Below, in pieces: positions 15,475 to 24,835 of a DNA stretch of 64,000 nt. Every line of letters begins with the position of its first letter. Position 1 is the stretch's first letter. The stretch lies in NCBI RefSeq assembly GCF_014200015.1, contig NZ_JACHOT010000003.1, forward strand, positions 124,001-188,000, in the 5' to 3' direction. Position numbers and translations under genes: made by a program. Source of the DNA: Aminobacter niigataensis (lineage in GTDB: Bacteria; Pseudomonadota; Alphaproteobacteria; Rhizobiales; Rhizobiaceae). The notes below the pieces were generated by a model. The model was given only the letters and a program-made list of their open reading frames with translations. It was not told where the DNA came from and did no database searches.

Positions 15475-17424
15475 ATGCAAACACGTGAAACCGACGTCTT
15501 CAATCTCTTCTCGGAAATCTACAGCAGTCAGACAACCGAGGAGATGAGCCTCCAGCAATATTTGCTCGCCTGCCGCGACCAGCCGGCCATGTATGCCACG
15601 GCAGCGGAGCGAATGGTGGACGCCATCGGCGCCCCCACGCTGGTCGACACAAGTGCTGACCCCCGCATGGGGCGCATCTTCGCAAACCGAACAATCAAGC
15701 TTTATCCGGCATTTGCCGAGTTCTACGGCATGGAAGACACGATCGAGCGGATCGTCGGCTACTTCCGCTACGCCGCGCAAGGTCTGGAAGAACGCAAGCA
15801 GATCCTGTACCTGCTCGGCCCCGTCGGCGGCGGCAAGTCGTCACTCGCCGAACGGCTGAAGAAGCTGATGGAAGAGCGGCCGATCTACACACTCAAGATC
15901 GGTGGCCAGCTCAGCCCGGTCTTCGAATCACCCCTTGGCCTGTTCCATCCAGATCGCATGGCCGACCTGCTCGAGGACAAATATGGCATCGCCCGGCGCC
16001 GGCTGACCGGCCTAATTTCGCCATGGGCGGCCAAGCGGCTCGAAGAAATCGGCGGAGACGTCTCCAAGTTCAGCGTGGTCAAGCTGATGCCGTCGCGGCT
16101 GCGCCAGATCGGCATAGCCAAGACCGAGCCCGGCGACGAGAACAACCAGGACGTGTCAGCCCTGGTCGGCAAGGTCGATATCCGCAAGCTTGAGAATTTC
16201 AGCCAGGCCGACCCCGACGCCTATTCCTACAGCGGCGGCCTGAACCGCACGACGCAAGGACTGTTGGAATTCGTCGAGATGTTCAAGGCGCCGATCAAGG
16301 TGCTGCATCCGCTGCTGACGGCGACCCAGGAAAGCAACTATAACGGCACGGAGAGCTTCGGCGCCTTCCCCTACCAGGGCATCGTACTGGCGCACTCCAA
16401 CGAATCCGAATGGCTGCAGTTCAAGAGCAACAGGAACAACGAGGCGTTCCTCGACCGCATCCTGGTGGTCAAGGTGCCCTACTGCCTGCGCGTCACCGAA
16501 GAGCGGCAGATCTACGAGAAGCTGCTGCGCGAAAGCGAACTGGTGAGCAATCCCTGCGCGCCCGAAGTGCTCGACATATTGAGCCGCTTCACGGTGTCGA
16601 CCCGGCTGGCCGAACACGAAAACTCGCCGCTCTACACCAAGATGCGCGTCTATGACGGCGAGAACCTCAAGGACGTCGACCCCAAGGCCAAGTCGATGCA
16701 GGAATATCGCGACGCCGCCGGCGTCGACGAAGGCATGAACGGCGTCAGCACGCGCTTTGCCTTCAAGGTGCTGTCGGAGACGTTCAACTACGACACCAAG
16801 GAGATCGCCGCCGACCCGGTGCATCTGATGTATGTGCTCGAACAGGCGATCAAGCGCGAGCAGTTCCCCAATGAGATCGAGCAGTCCTATCTCGATTTCA
16901 TCAAGTCGGAGATCGCCACGCGCTATGCCGAGTTCATCGGCCACGAGATCCAGAAGGCCTATCTCGAATCCTACAGCGAGTACGGCCAGAACCTGTTCGA
17001 TCGCTACATCGCCTATGCCGACGCGTGGATCGAGGACCAGGACTACAAGGACCCCGACACCGGCCAGATCCTCAATCGCGGCATCCTCGATTCCGAGCTG
17101 TCGCAGATCGAGAAGCCTGCCGGCATCGCCAACCCGAAAGACTTCCGCAACGAGGTGGTGAAGTTCACGCTGAGGGCGCGCGCCAAGAACAATGGCCGCA
17201 ACCCGTCATGGACCAGCTACGAGAAGCTGCGGGAGGTGATCGAGAAGCGCATGTTCGGCCAGGTCGAGGACCTCTTGCCTGTCATCAGCTTCGGCGCCAA
17301 GCGCGACAGCACGACCGAGAAACAGCATGCCGAATTCGTCGAGCGCATGACCGAGCGCGGCTACACGCAGCGCCAGGTCCGGCGACTCGTCGACTGGTAC
17401 ATGCGGGTTAACAAGGCGGGCTGA
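15475..17424 (+). CDS. prkA: PrkA-family AAA+ protein (serine protein kinase / protease)
   Basis: Stress-related AAA+ protein of 649 residues; homologues in E. coli (YeaG) and Bacillus were described as serine kinases and more recently as ATP-dependent proteases. The Walker A motif is LGPVGGGKSSLAERL near residue 105. TQESNYNGTESFGAFPYQGIVLAHSNESEW in the second half of the ATPase core and the C-terminal PrkA domain (NRGILDSELSQIEKP, NPSWTSYEKLREVIE) are typical. The start at 15475 has GAGGG 6 bases upstream and is preferred to an in-frame ATG 42 bases earlier. It is the first gene of the prkA-yeaH-spoVR operon, 12 bases before the next gene. No sugar or spore genes are nearby. Confidence 0.93.
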   Translation: MQTRETDVFNLFSEIYSSQTTEEMSLQQYLLACRDQPAMYATAAERMVDAIGAPTLVDTSADPRMGRIFANRTIKLYPAFAEFYGMEDTIERIVGYFRYAAQGLEERKQILYLLGPVGGGKSSLAERLKKLMEERPIYTLKIGGQLSPVFESPLGLFHPDRMADLLEDKYGIARRRLTGLISPWAAKRLEEIGGDVSKFSVVKLMPSRLRQIGIAKTEPGDENNQDVSALVGKVDIRKLENFSQADPDAYSYSGGLNRTTQGLLEFVEMFKAPIKVLHPLLTATQESNYNGTESFGAFPYQGIVLAHSNESEWLQFKSNRNNEAFLDRILVVKVPYCLRVTEERQIYEKLLRESELVSNPCAPEVLDILSRFTVSTRLAEHENSPLYTKMRVYDGENLKDVDPKAKSMQEYRDAAGVDEGMNGVSTRFAFKVLSETFNYDTKEIAADPVHLMYVLEQAIKREQFPNEIEQSYLDFIKSEIATRYAEFIGHEIQKAYLESYSEYGQNLFDRYIAYADAWIEDQDYKDPDTGQILNRGILDSELSQIEKPAGIANPKDFRNEVVKFTLRARAKNNGRNPSWTSYEKLREVIEKRMFGQVEDLLPVISFGAKRDSTTEKQHAEFVERMTERGYTQRQVRRLVDWYMRVNKAG

Positions 17425-17436
17425 TCGGGGACACAC

Positions 17437-18753
17437 ATGCCGAACTTCATCGATCGGCGCCTCAACCCCAAGGACAAGAGCCTTGGCAACAGGCAGCGTT
17501 TCCTGAGGCGCGCTCGTGACGAACTGAAACGTGCGATCAACGACCGGGTCAGGTCCGGCAAGATCGAGACGGCGGACCAGGACCAGATCATCCCGATCCC
17601 CCGCAAGGGCATCAGCGAGCCGACGTTCCAGCGCGCGCCGCATTCCGGCCACCGGGAGGACGTGCTTCCCGGCAACAAGACCTTCGGCACGGGCGACCGA
17701 ATCCCGCGCCCGGCAGCCGGCGGCGGCAAGGGCTCGGACCCCTCATCCTCGGGCGACGGCGCGGACGATTTCCAGTTCGTCCTGTCGCGTGGGGAGGTGC
17801 TCGACCTGTTTTTCGAGGACCTCGAACTGCCCGACCTGGTCAAGCACAACCTCAAGGAAGTCGTGACCTTCCGGCCGCGCCGGGCCGGCTTTACGATGAG
17901 CGGCAACCCGACCAGCATCAGCGTCGGGCGCACGATGTTCAACAGCTTCGGCCGGCGTATCGCGCTGAGGCGGCCAAAGCAGGCCGAAATCGACGAACTC
18001 GCGGCGGAACTCAAGAAGCTGGAGGGTGAGAGGCGGCCAAGCGCCGCCACTCAGCAACGTATCGCCGTACTGCGCGTCGATCTGGCGACACTGGCGCGGC
18101 GCCGCAAGCTGATCCCTTATATCGATCCCATCGACATCCGCTTCAATCGGTTCGAGCCACAGCCGGTACCCAACGCCAATGCGGTGATGTTCTGCCTGAT
18201 GGACGTCTCGGGCTCGATGGGCGAACGCGAGAAGGATCTCGCCAAGCGCTTCTTCGTGCTGCTGCACCTGTTTCTCAAGCGCCGCTACGAAAAGACCGAC
18301 ATCGTCTTCATTCGCCACACGCACGAGGCCTCGGAGGTCGACGAGGACACCTTCTTCTACAGCACCCAAAGCGGCGGCACTGTCGTTTCCACCGCGCTGG
18401 AGGAGATGCTGCGCGTCATCCGCGAGCGCTACCCGAGCAAGGACTGGAACATCTACGCGGCGCAGGCTTCGGACGGCGACAACATCCCCAACGACTCCGA
18501 GCGCTGCGTGTCGATACTCGACAAGACGCTGATGCGGCTCTGCCAGTACTACGCCTATGTCGAGATCATCGACGAGCGCGAAAGCGAGATGTTCCGCCAT
18601 GCCGACAACGGCACGTCGCTATGGAACGCCTATCGCGAGGTCAGCGCCGAGTGGCCGAATTTCGCGATGACGCGCATCGCCAAGCCATCCGACATCTATC
18701 CCGTCTTTCATGAGTTGTTCGCCAAGGCACCGGCGCCGGCAAAACGCGGATGA
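17437..18753 (+). CDS. yeaH: YeaH/YhbH family protein (DUF444)
   Basis: 438-residue protein with a basic, low-complexity N-terminal region and a von Willebrand A-like domain in the second half. The metal-site motif FCLMDVSGSMGEREKDLAKRFF lies near residue 252 (DxSxS), and TQSGGTVVSTALEEM is also typical. It is almost always encoded between prkA and spoVR and works with them in nutrient-stress responses; the biochemical role is not known. Spacing is 12 bases from prkA and 9 to spoVR, indicating one operon. Confidence 0.92.
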   Translation: MPNFIDRRLNPKDKSLGNRQRFLRRARDELKRAINDRVRSGKIETADQDQIIPIPRKGISEPTFQRAPHSGHREDVLPGNKTFGTGDRIPRPAAGGGKGSDPSSSGDGADDFQFVLSRGEVLDLFFEDLELPDLVKHNLKEVVTFRPRRAGFTMSGNPTSISVGRTMFNSFGRRIALRRPKQAEIDELAAELKKLEGERRPSAATQQRIAVLRVDLATLARRRKLIPYIDPIDIRFNRFEPQPVPNANAVMFCLMDVSGSMGEREKDLAKRFFVLLHLFLKRRYEKTDIVFIRHTHEASEVDEDTFFYSTQSGGTVVSTALEEMLRVIRERYPSKDWNIYAAQASDGDNIPNDSERCVSILDKTLMRLCQYYAYVEIIDERESEMFRHADNGTSLWNAYREVSAEWPNFAMTRIAKPSDIYPVFHELFAKAPAPAKRG

Positions 18754-18762
18754 GGACACCAC

Positions 18763-20319
18763 GTGGAGAATCGCGCAAAAAGCTCCCAACTGCTCTTCAC
18801 CAGTTCCGACTGGAACTTCGACGACCTGTCGCGCGCCTATGACGCGATCAAGGAGATCGCGGTCGACGAACTTCGCCTCGACTTCTACCCCAACCAGATC
18901 GAGGTGATCTCATCCGAGCAGATGCTCGACGCCTATTCCTCGATCGGCATGCCGCTGATGTACCAGCACTGGTCCTTCGGCAAACATTTCGTCCACGAAT
19001 CGAACCTCTACCGCAAAGGGCGCATGGGGCTCGCCTATGAGCTGGTGATCAATTCCAATCCCTGCATCACCTACCTCATGGAAGAGAACACCATGGCGTT
19101 GCAGACGCTGGTCATCGCGCACGCCTCGTTCGGCCACAACCACTTCTTCAAGAACAACTACCTGTTCCAGCAGTGGACCGATGCGGGCGCCATCCTCGCC
19201 TATATGGAGTTCGCCAAGAGCTACATTGCGCGTTGCGAAGAACGCTATGGCCCGGCCGCGGTGGAAGCCGTTCTGGACGCCGCCCATTCGCTGATGCCGC
19301 AGGCGGTGTTCCGCTATCGCCGGCGCCCACGCCTGTCGGTCGAAAGGGAGCAGGCGCGCATCCGCGAGCGGCTGGAGCATGAGGAAAGGACCTTCAGCGA
19401 CCTGTGGCGGACACTGCCGCAAGCAACGGAAGCCGAAGCGCCGCGCGAGGTCGAGACCGACATGTCGGAGCGGCAGTCGGCGATCGAATATCCCGAGGAA
19501 AACCTGCTCTATTTCCTGGAGAAATACAGCCCGGTGCTCAAGGCCTGGCAAAGGGAGATCCTGCGCATCGTCCGCGTCATCGCGCAATATTTCTACCCGC
19601 AGCGTCAGACCAAGGTGATGAACGAAGGCTGTGCCACTTTCGTGCACTACACGATCATGAATCGCCTGTTCGACAAGGGCCAGATCAGCGAAGGCACGAT
19701 GCTGGAGGTGCTGCAGAACCACTCCAACGTGGTGTTCCAGCCCTCCTTCGACGATCCGCGTTACGGCGGCCTCAACCCCTACACGCTTGGCTTCAACATG
19801 ATGCGCGACATCCAGCGCATCTGCACGACGCCTACTGCCGAAGATCGCGACTGGTTCCCGGACTTTGCCGGCAATGGCGACTGGTGCGGCACGCTGCTGG
19901 ACGCATGGGCAACACACCGCGACGAGTCCTTCATCCGGCAGTTCCTGAGCCCAGCGCTGATCCGCGACATGCGGCTGTTCTCATTGCAGGAAGAAGCCTC
20001 GGACCCCTATTACGAGGTAACGGCGATCCACGACGAACGCGGCTACGAACGCGTGCGCTCGCGGCTCGCCGACAACTACGATGTCGGGGTGACGCAACCA
20101 GACATCCAGGCGATCGACGCCGATCTCAAGGGCGACCGCAAGCTGCGCATCAAGCACACGGTCCACCACGGCACCACGCTGCAGGAAGACACGCGCAACG
20201 AGACGCTGCGCTATATCCAGCGGCTCTGGGGCCACGAAGTCAGCATGGTCGGCATCGACGATACGACCGACAAGACGCTCTACGAAATCTCGACCAAGGA
20301 TTTGGGCGAGAAGACCTAA
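18763..20319 (+). CDS. spoVR: SpoVR family protein (YcgB-like)
   Basis: Conserved 518-residue protein of the SpoVR/YcgB family, third member of the PrkA-YeaH-SpoVR stress module; its biochemical function is unknown even though it is named after sporulation, and this organism does not sporulate. Conserved stretches include MYQHWSFGKHF, YELVINSNPCITYLMEEN, HASFGHNHFFKNNYLF and NEGCATFVHYTIMNRL, rich in His and Asn. Start GTG at 18763. The stop TAA shares bases with the stop of the convergent cutC (positions 20316-20319), so there is no room for a terminator between them. Confidence 0.92.
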   Translation: MENRAKSSQLLFTSSDWNFDDLSRAYDAIKEIAVDELRLDFYPNQIEVISSEQMLDAYSSIGMPLMYQHWSFGKHFVHESNLYRKGRMGLAYELVINSNPCITYLMEENTMALQTLVIAHASFGHNHFFKNNYLFQQWTDAGAILAYMEFAKSYIARCEERYGPAAVEAVLDAAHSLMPQAVFRYRRRPRLSVEREQARIRERLEHEERTFSDLWRTLPQATEAEAPREVETDMSERQSAIEYPEENLLYFLEKYSPVLKAWQREILRIVRVIAQYFYPQRQTKVMNEGCATFVHYTIMNRLFDKGQISEGTMLEVLQNHSNVVFQPSFDDPRYGGLNPYTLGFNMMRDIQRICTTPTAEDRDWFPDFAGNGDWCGTLLDAWATHRDESFIRQFLSPALIRDMRLFSLQEEASDPYYEVTAIHDERGYERVRSRLADNYDVGVTQPDIQAIDADLKGDRKLRIKHTVHHGTTLQEDTRNETLRYIQRLWGHEVSMVGIDDTTDKTLYEISTKDLGEKT

Positions 20320-21047
20320 ATCCTGTCCAGCGCAGCCCTCATCTTGCGCACGATGTCAGCATCCGTGTGCTTCGGCCGCGGCGAGACGAAGCCGAGTTCC
20401 AGCGCCTTGCCGCTTGGCCCATCTGCCACCACCGAGCAGGAAGAATGAATTTCGCGGAAGGGCAGCCGCGCCTTGATGGCGCCGAGGGTTTCGAGATTGA
20501 CGCCCGAGCCCGGCATGACGGCGATGCGGTCGCCGGCATGGGCAAAGCAGGCTGCCAGCGCGCCCAGCCCCTGCAGCGCCGTCGTTTCGCCACCCGAGGT
20601 GAGGATGCGCTCGAAGCCCAGTTCGACGGCGAGGTCGATGGCCGGCGCAAAGTCGGGACCGGCGAGATCGAAAGCGCGATGCAGCGTCATGCCCAGCCCC
20701 CGGGCATGTGCAGCCAGCCTAGCCAGAACCTCGCGGTCGAGGCTGCCATCGACATGGCTGGCGCCAAGTACGACGCCCGCCAGACCGGCAGCACGCACGG
20801 CGTCGACGTCGGCCAGCAGTGCTGCCATGTCGTTGTCGGCGTAGACGAAGTCGCCGGGCCGCGTGCGGATCATCGCGTAGACCGGGATCGGCGCCTTGGC
20901 CGCAAGCGCCATCAGGCCGGGCGACGGGGTGAGGCCACCGGTCTCCAGCGCCGCGCAAAGCTCGATGCGGTCAGCGCCGCCAGCGATCGCTGAGGCGAGG
21001 CCCTCGGGGCTGTCGACGCAGACCTCGAGCAGGATGTTCTCAGACAT
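20316..21047 (-). CDS. cutC: CutC family protein
   Basis: TIM-barrel protein of 243 residues, named for copper homeostasis in E. coli, though a direct copper role is disputed. Family motifs are LEVCVDSPEGLASAIAGGADRIELC at the N-terminus, GGLTPSPGLM, MIRTRPGDFVY near residue 62, and GVVLGASHVDGSLD. It overlaps the end of the ROK gene by 8 bases, so the two are translated together. Both sit beside a LacI regulator and a glycosylasparaginase/ABC operon, which favours a role in amino-sugar metabolism here (inference) over metal handling. Confidence 0.9.
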   Translation of the reverse strand: MSENILLEVCVDSPEGLASAIAGGADRIELCAALETGGLTPSPGLMALAAKAPIPVYAMIRTRPGDFVYADNDMAALLADVDAVRAAGLAGVVLGASHVDGSLDREVLARLAAHARGLGMTLHRAFDLAGPDFAPAIDLAVELGFERILTSGGETTALQGLGALAACFAHAGDRIAVMPGSGVNLETLGAIKARLPFREIHSSCSVVADGPSGKALELGFVSPRPKHTDADIVRKMRAALDRI

Positions 21048-21954
21048 TGGCGATCTCCTGGAGGCCGAGGGCGGCAGCACCGATCAGGCCCGGCTCCGTG
21101 GTCAGTGTTGCCTTGACCAGCAGCGGGCTCTGGGCCCGCCTGAGCGTACGTCCGCGCACCTCATTGTCGAGTGCAGCGATTAGTTCGGGCACGTTGGAAA
21201 GCCCGCCACCGACCGGAACGACGGACGAGCCGATGATGTTGAGCGTCAGGGCCAAAGGCACGCCGACCAGTTCGAGATAGATGTCGATGGTACGGCTCGC
21301 CCTGGCCTCGCCCGAGAGCCAGCGGTCTATGACCTCGGTGCTCGACAATAGCTCGCCGCAGAGCAAATGGTGCAGCTTCTCCATGCCGCGCGCGCCGCCG
21401 ATGGTGTCGACGCAGCCGGACTGGCCGCAGCCGCAGGCGAAATGCGGCACCTCGACCGGCGGCTGGCCGACACGCGTCTGCAGCGCCTTGCCGTGGCCCC
21501 ACTCGCCGGCATAGCCGCCGGCGCCAGCAACTATGCGGCCATCGATGACGAGCCCGCCGCCAACGCCGGTGCCCAGGATGACGCCGAAGACGTTGCGGTG
21601 GCCCTTGCCGGCGCCACTGGTCGCCTCGGCCAGCGCAAAGCAGTCGGCATCATTGGCGATCCTGACCGGCAGGCCGATGACGCGCTCGAGATCGGCTGCG
21701 ATCAGCCGGCCGTCGAGGCACGGGATGTTGGCGCATTTCAGGCTGCCGGAGGCGGGGTCGACGACGCCGGCGATGGAGATCGAGACGCCCTTCGTGCGGC
21801 CCCTATCCGCTGCAACGCGCTCGGCGAGCACGGAGGCGAAGGCCTGAAAGTCGTCGAGCGGCGTCGCTACCCTGTCGATGATCTCGATTTCGCCGGCCGA
21901 GCGGGCGCGGGCGCTTTTTATCGTTGAACCGCCAATGTCGAAGCAGGTAATCAT
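21040..21954 (-). CDS. ROK-family sugar kinase
   Basis: Cytoplasmic ATP-dependent hexose or N-acetylhexosamine kinase, 304 residues. The N-terminal phosphate loop is CFDIGGSTIKSA, the catalytic Asp region is IANDADCFALAEA, and EWGHGKAL precedes the zinc motif CGCGQSGCVDT characteristic of ROK kinases. ATG at 21954 starts exactly at the phosphate-loop strand; only a weak ribosome site precedes it. It is divergent from the LacI gene with an 86-base gap and coupled to cutC. Given the neighbouring glycosylasparaginase, N-acetylglucosamine is a reasonable substrate guess (inference), but glucose or ManNAc cannot be excluded. Confidence 0.88.
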   Translation of the reverse strand: MITCFDIGGSTIKSARARSAGEIEIIDRVATPLDDFQAFASVLAERVAADRGRTKGVSISIAGVVDPASGSLKCANIPCLDGRLIAADLERVIGLPVRIANDADCFALAEATSGAGKGHRNVFGVILGTGVGGGLVIDGRIVAGAGGYAGEWGHGKALQTRVGQPPVEVPHFACGCGQSGCVDTIGGARGMEKLHHLLCGELLSSTEVIDRWLSGEARASRTIDIYLELVGVPLALTLNIIGSSVVPVGGGLSNVPELIAALDNEVRGRTLRRAQSPLLVKATLTTEPGLIGAAALGLQEIANV

Positions 21955-22040
21955 CAAATCAGTTCCCGAAAGAAATTCTGCGGCGGGACGCCCCGGCCGG
22001 GACGCCTGGATTTCCAGACCGACACTTCGCAAAGGCAGCA

Positions 22041-23039
22041 ATGGACAGTTCGCGCAAACGACGCACCTCGCCGACCATCGCCGATGTCGCCGAGCTTGCC
22101 GGCGTCTCGCGCGCCATCGCCTCGCGGGCGCTGTCGAGCGAAAGCCGCCCGGTGTCGGCCGACAAGCGGGCGCGTGTGCTTGAAGCAGCAGAGAAGCTCG
22201 GCTTCAAGCCCAATCTGCTGGCGCGCAGCCTGACCACCAAGACCGTCAATCTCATCGCGGTCATCGTCAACCACATCCACGATTTCTCCGACCTCGACCT
22301 GTTCGACCTTCTGATCGGCGAAATCCAGTCGATCGGCAAGCAGGTCATCTTCCTGCGCGTCGGCTCGGTCGAGCGCATCGAGGAATTCCTGCGCAACGGC
22401 GTCGCCTACCATGTCGATGCGGCACTGGTGTTCTCCGACTTCGCCGACGCCGAAAGCGTGCGCAAGATGTTCCGCAGCGACGACGTCTTGATGCTCAACG
22501 GCATGCATGACGGCTCTTCGCCCTCGGTCGTTCCCGACGAGGCCATCGGCATCGCCGAAGCGGTGGCCGACGCCGCCGGCAAGGGGATCGGCACGGCTGC
22601 GCTTGTCACCGGCCGTGTGTCCTCGCCCGTCGAACAGATCCGCGTCGCCGCCTACAAGGCCGAGATGCAGCGCCACGGCATCCGGCTCGTTGCCGAACTG
22701 CGCGGCGACTATTCCTACGCCAGCGGCCGGCAGATGGCGCAGTCGGGCGACTGGCCCGATATCGACGCGGTGTTCTGCACGTCGGACGCCATGGCGATGG
22801 GCGTGATGGACGTTCATCGCGATGCGTTCCCGCAAAACCAACCCAGTCGCTTCAGACTCTATGGCTTCGACAATCTGTCGCTGACCGACTTCGAGGCCTA
22901 TCCGATCTCGTCCATCGGCTACGACAAGAAAGCCTATGTCGGTGAGATTCTGCGTTTCCTCACCCGACCGGGCGAATTCGCCGACGGCAATGCCGACGTG
23001 ACGGTGCCAACCTTTTTCGTGCCGCGCGCGACGTCCTGA
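22041..23039 (+). CDS. LacI-family transcriptional regulator
   Basis: 332-residue repressor with an N-terminal LacI helix-turn-helix (PTIADVAELAGVSRAIASRALSS, residues about 11-33), hinge helix PNLLARSL, and a periplasmic-binding-like effector domain ending VTVPTFFVPR. It is unusual in having I-A-S-R-A-L where V-S-R-V-L is usual. It is divergent from ROK-cutC and convergent with the ABC/glycosylasparaginase operon. A perfect CG-centred palindrome at the operon promoter (26928-26945) has the form of a LacI-family operator and is its likely target. Confidence 0.9.
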   Translation: MDSSRKRRTSPTIADVAELAGVSRAIASRALSSESRPVSADKRARVLEAAEKLGFKPNLLARSLTTKTVNLIAVIVNHIHDFSDLDLFDLLIGEIQSIGKQVIFLRVGSVERIEEFLRNGVAYHVDAALVFSDFADAESVRKMFRSDDVLMLNGMHDGSSPSVVPDEAIGIAEAVADAAGKGIGTAALVTGRVSSPVEQIRVAAYKAEMQRHGIRLVAELRGDYSYASGRQMAQSGDWPDIDAVFCTSDAMAMGVMDVHRDAFPQNQPSRFRLYGFDNLSLTDFEAYPISSIGYDKKAYVGEILRFLTRPGEFADGNADVTVPTFFVPRATS

Positions 23040-23043
23040 ATGC

Positions 23044-23072
23044 AAAACGGGCAGGCCGGATCGCCCTGCCCG
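23044..23072 (-). terminator. Terminator of the ABC/glycosylasparaginase operon
   Basis: CGGGCAGG (23048-23055) and CCTGCCCG (23065-23072) form an 8-pair stem with a 9-base loop. On the minus strand TTTT (23047-23044) follows immediately. It lies between the convergent LacI gene and the binding-protein gene. Confidence 0.75.
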
Positions 23073-23092
23073 CCCGCTGCCTCGGCCTTATC

Positions 23093-23890
23093 CTACCAGA
23101 GCGGGGTCAGCGCCGGCGGGTTGGCGGTTTCGCCCCACCACTTCTTGTAGTTGGTCTCGTAAGCGCCGCTCTGGATGTAATCCGACACGAACATGTCGAT
23201 CCAGCGAACGAAGCCTTCGTCACCCTTGGCGACAGCGATGCCGATCGGGTCGTTGGAGTGGAGGCCCGGCAGCGTCACCAGGTTTTCGTTCTTGGTGGCG
23301 AGATAGTCGAGCAGCGAGGAGTCCTCGATGGCCGCATCGACACGCTTCTGCTGCAGCAGCAGCACGCCTTCCGGCGAGAAGTTGTCGGTGTAGACTAGCT
23401 CGGCCTGGGGTGCCGCGTTCTTGATGAAGGTCTCGCCCGTCGAGCCGCGGCCGACGACGATCTTCTTGCCGGCGAGGCCTTCGAGCGAGGTGATGCCGGC
23501 GTCCTTCTGGACGATGATGCGCAGGCCGGCACGGTTGTAAGGAATCGAGAAATCGACCGACTTGGCGCGCTCGAGCGTCGCCGAGGTGTTGGCGACGGCG
23601 ATGTCGATCTGGCCCGAAACCAGCATCGAGATGCGGGCGTCGCCCGACACGTCGACGAACTCGACCGGCACGCCGAGTTTTTCGGCGAGCATGGTGGCGA
23701 CATCGACGTCATAGCCGACCGGGTTGTTCTGGTCATCGCGGAAGCCGATCGGCTCGCCGCCGAGCGACACGCCGATGCGGACGGTGCCGCGCTCGCGGAT
23801 CTCGTCGATCTTGCCGGCCTGGGCAGCGCCGGTGGCGGCAAGACCGACTGCCAGCGCCATGCCGGCCAGTTTCGTCATCAGGTTCTTCAT
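23093..23890 (-). CDS. Amino-acid-type ABC transporter substrate-binding protein
   Basis: Periplasmic binding protein family 3, 265 residues. The signal peptide MKNLMTKLAGMALAVGLAATGAAQA is clear. The mature protein begins GKIDEIRERGTVRIGVSLGGEP, typical of polar amino-acid binders, and ends KKWWGETANPPALTPLW. ATG at 23890 has GAGAGGGAA upstream. It is the last gene of the operon permease-permease-ATPase-hydrolase-binding protein. Together with the hydrolase it suggests that the ligand is asparagine carrying a sugar (inference). Confidence 0.9.
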   Translation of the reverse strand: MKNLMTKLAGMALAVGLAATGAAQAGKIDEIRERGTVRIGVSLGGEPIGFRDDQNNPVGYDVDVATMLAEKLGVPVEFVDVSGDARISMLVSGQIDIAVANTSATLERAKSVDFSIPYNRAGLRIIVQKDAGITSLEGLAGKKIVVGRGSTGETFIKNAAPQAELVYTDNFSPEGVLLLQQKRVDAAIEDSSLLDYLATKNENLVTLPGLHSNDPIGIAVAKGDEGFVRWIDMFVSDYIQSGAYETNYKKWWGETANPPALTPLW

Positions 23891-23910
23891 TTTCCCTCTC
23901 CCTCGGGTTT

Positions 23911-24834
23911 CTAGGATGTGAACGGTTCGGCGAAGCGATGTTCCGGTTCGGGCAGATTGGTGTCCCAGAACCAGTATTTGATCTGCTCTTCGCAATTCAG
24001 GCTGACGACCTTGTGGTTGCCCTTGGCGTCAAGCGCATGGATGACGACGCCGGCAAGGAAGCCGCTCTTCAGCTCGCGCAACTCCTCGATGGCGAGCGCA
24101 ATAGCCGCGTCGAGCGAATAGCCCAGCCGCATGGCGAGCACGATGGTGCGCGCTGTGCCACAGCGCATGGTCATCTCGCCGGTGTGGGTGCAGGCGGCGG
24201 CACCGAAGCGGCTGTCGGCGTAGAAGCCGGCGCCGGGAATCGGGGAGTCGCCGAGGCGGCCCGGATATTTCCACGCCCAGCCTGACGTCGAGGTCACGAC
24301 GTTGAGCCCGCCAAGGCTGTCCTGCGACAGGAACACGGTGGTGTCGCGCACGCGCTCCGGGTCGGTGATGGTGCGGCTGAGCGGGGCAAGCGGAATGTCG
24401 GGGAACTTCGCCAGTTCTTCCGGCGAAAGCTCCTTTTCCAGCCGCTTCCACCAGACGCGCTTGCTCTCTTCGTAGAGCGTCTCGTCGTGGGCGAAGCCGA
24501 TCTCGGTGGCGAAGCGGCGGGCGCCGTCGCCGGTCAGCATGACATGCGGCAGGCGCTTCATCACTTCATGGGCAAGGGCTGCCACCGGAATGGTGTCGGG
24601 CACAGCGCCGACCGAGCCCACTTCACGCGTCGTGCCGTCCATGACGCCGGCGTCGAATTCCATCCGGCCAAGCATGTTCGGCCAGCCGCCGAAGCCGACC
24701 GAGCGGACCTTGACCTCGCGCTCGACCTCGCCGATGCCGGCGACCATGGCGTCGATGCCATGGCTACCGCCCTTCAGCAGTTCGACACTCTTGGAGAAGC
24801 CGGGCCAGGCCTCGGAATTGGCAAGCAGGATCAT
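23911..24834 (-). CDS. N4-(beta-N-acetylglucosaminyl)-L-asparaginase family hydrolase
   Basis: Ntn-type amidohydrolase of about 307 residues, cleaving the amide between a sugar and asparagine in characterised glycosylasparaginases; related proteins are isoaspartyl peptidases. Family landmarks: N-terminal GSHGIDAMVAGI, ARRFATEIGF, then RDTTVFLSQ, where Thr165 aligns with the autoprocessing nucleophile, and TSTSGWAWKYPGRLGDSPIP, which is specific for the glycosylasparaginase branch, followed by GAAACTHTGEMTMRC. The usual H-D-T-I-G around the nucleophile is R-D-T-T-V here, a deviation worth noting. It starts 1 base after the ATPase stop and is followed by the binding-protein gene, so it is part of the transporter operon. 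No signal peptide, so it acts in the cytoplasm after uptake. Confidence 0.85.
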   Translation of the reverse strand: MILLANSEAWPGFSKSVELLKGGSHGIDAMVAGIGEVEREVKVRSVGFGGWPNMLGRMEFDAGVMDGTTREVGSVGAVPDTIPVAALAHEVMKRLPHVMLTGDGARRFATEIGFAHDETLYEESKRVWWKRLEKELSPEELAKFPDIPLAPLSRTITDPERVRDTTVFLSQDSLGGLNVVTSTSGWAWKYPGRLGDSPIPGAGFYADSRFGAAACTHTGEMTMRCGTARTIVLAMRLGYSLDAAIALAIEELRELKSGFLAGVVIHALDAKGNHKVVSLNCEEQIKYWFWDTNLPEPEHRFAEPFTS

Positions 24835-24835
24835 T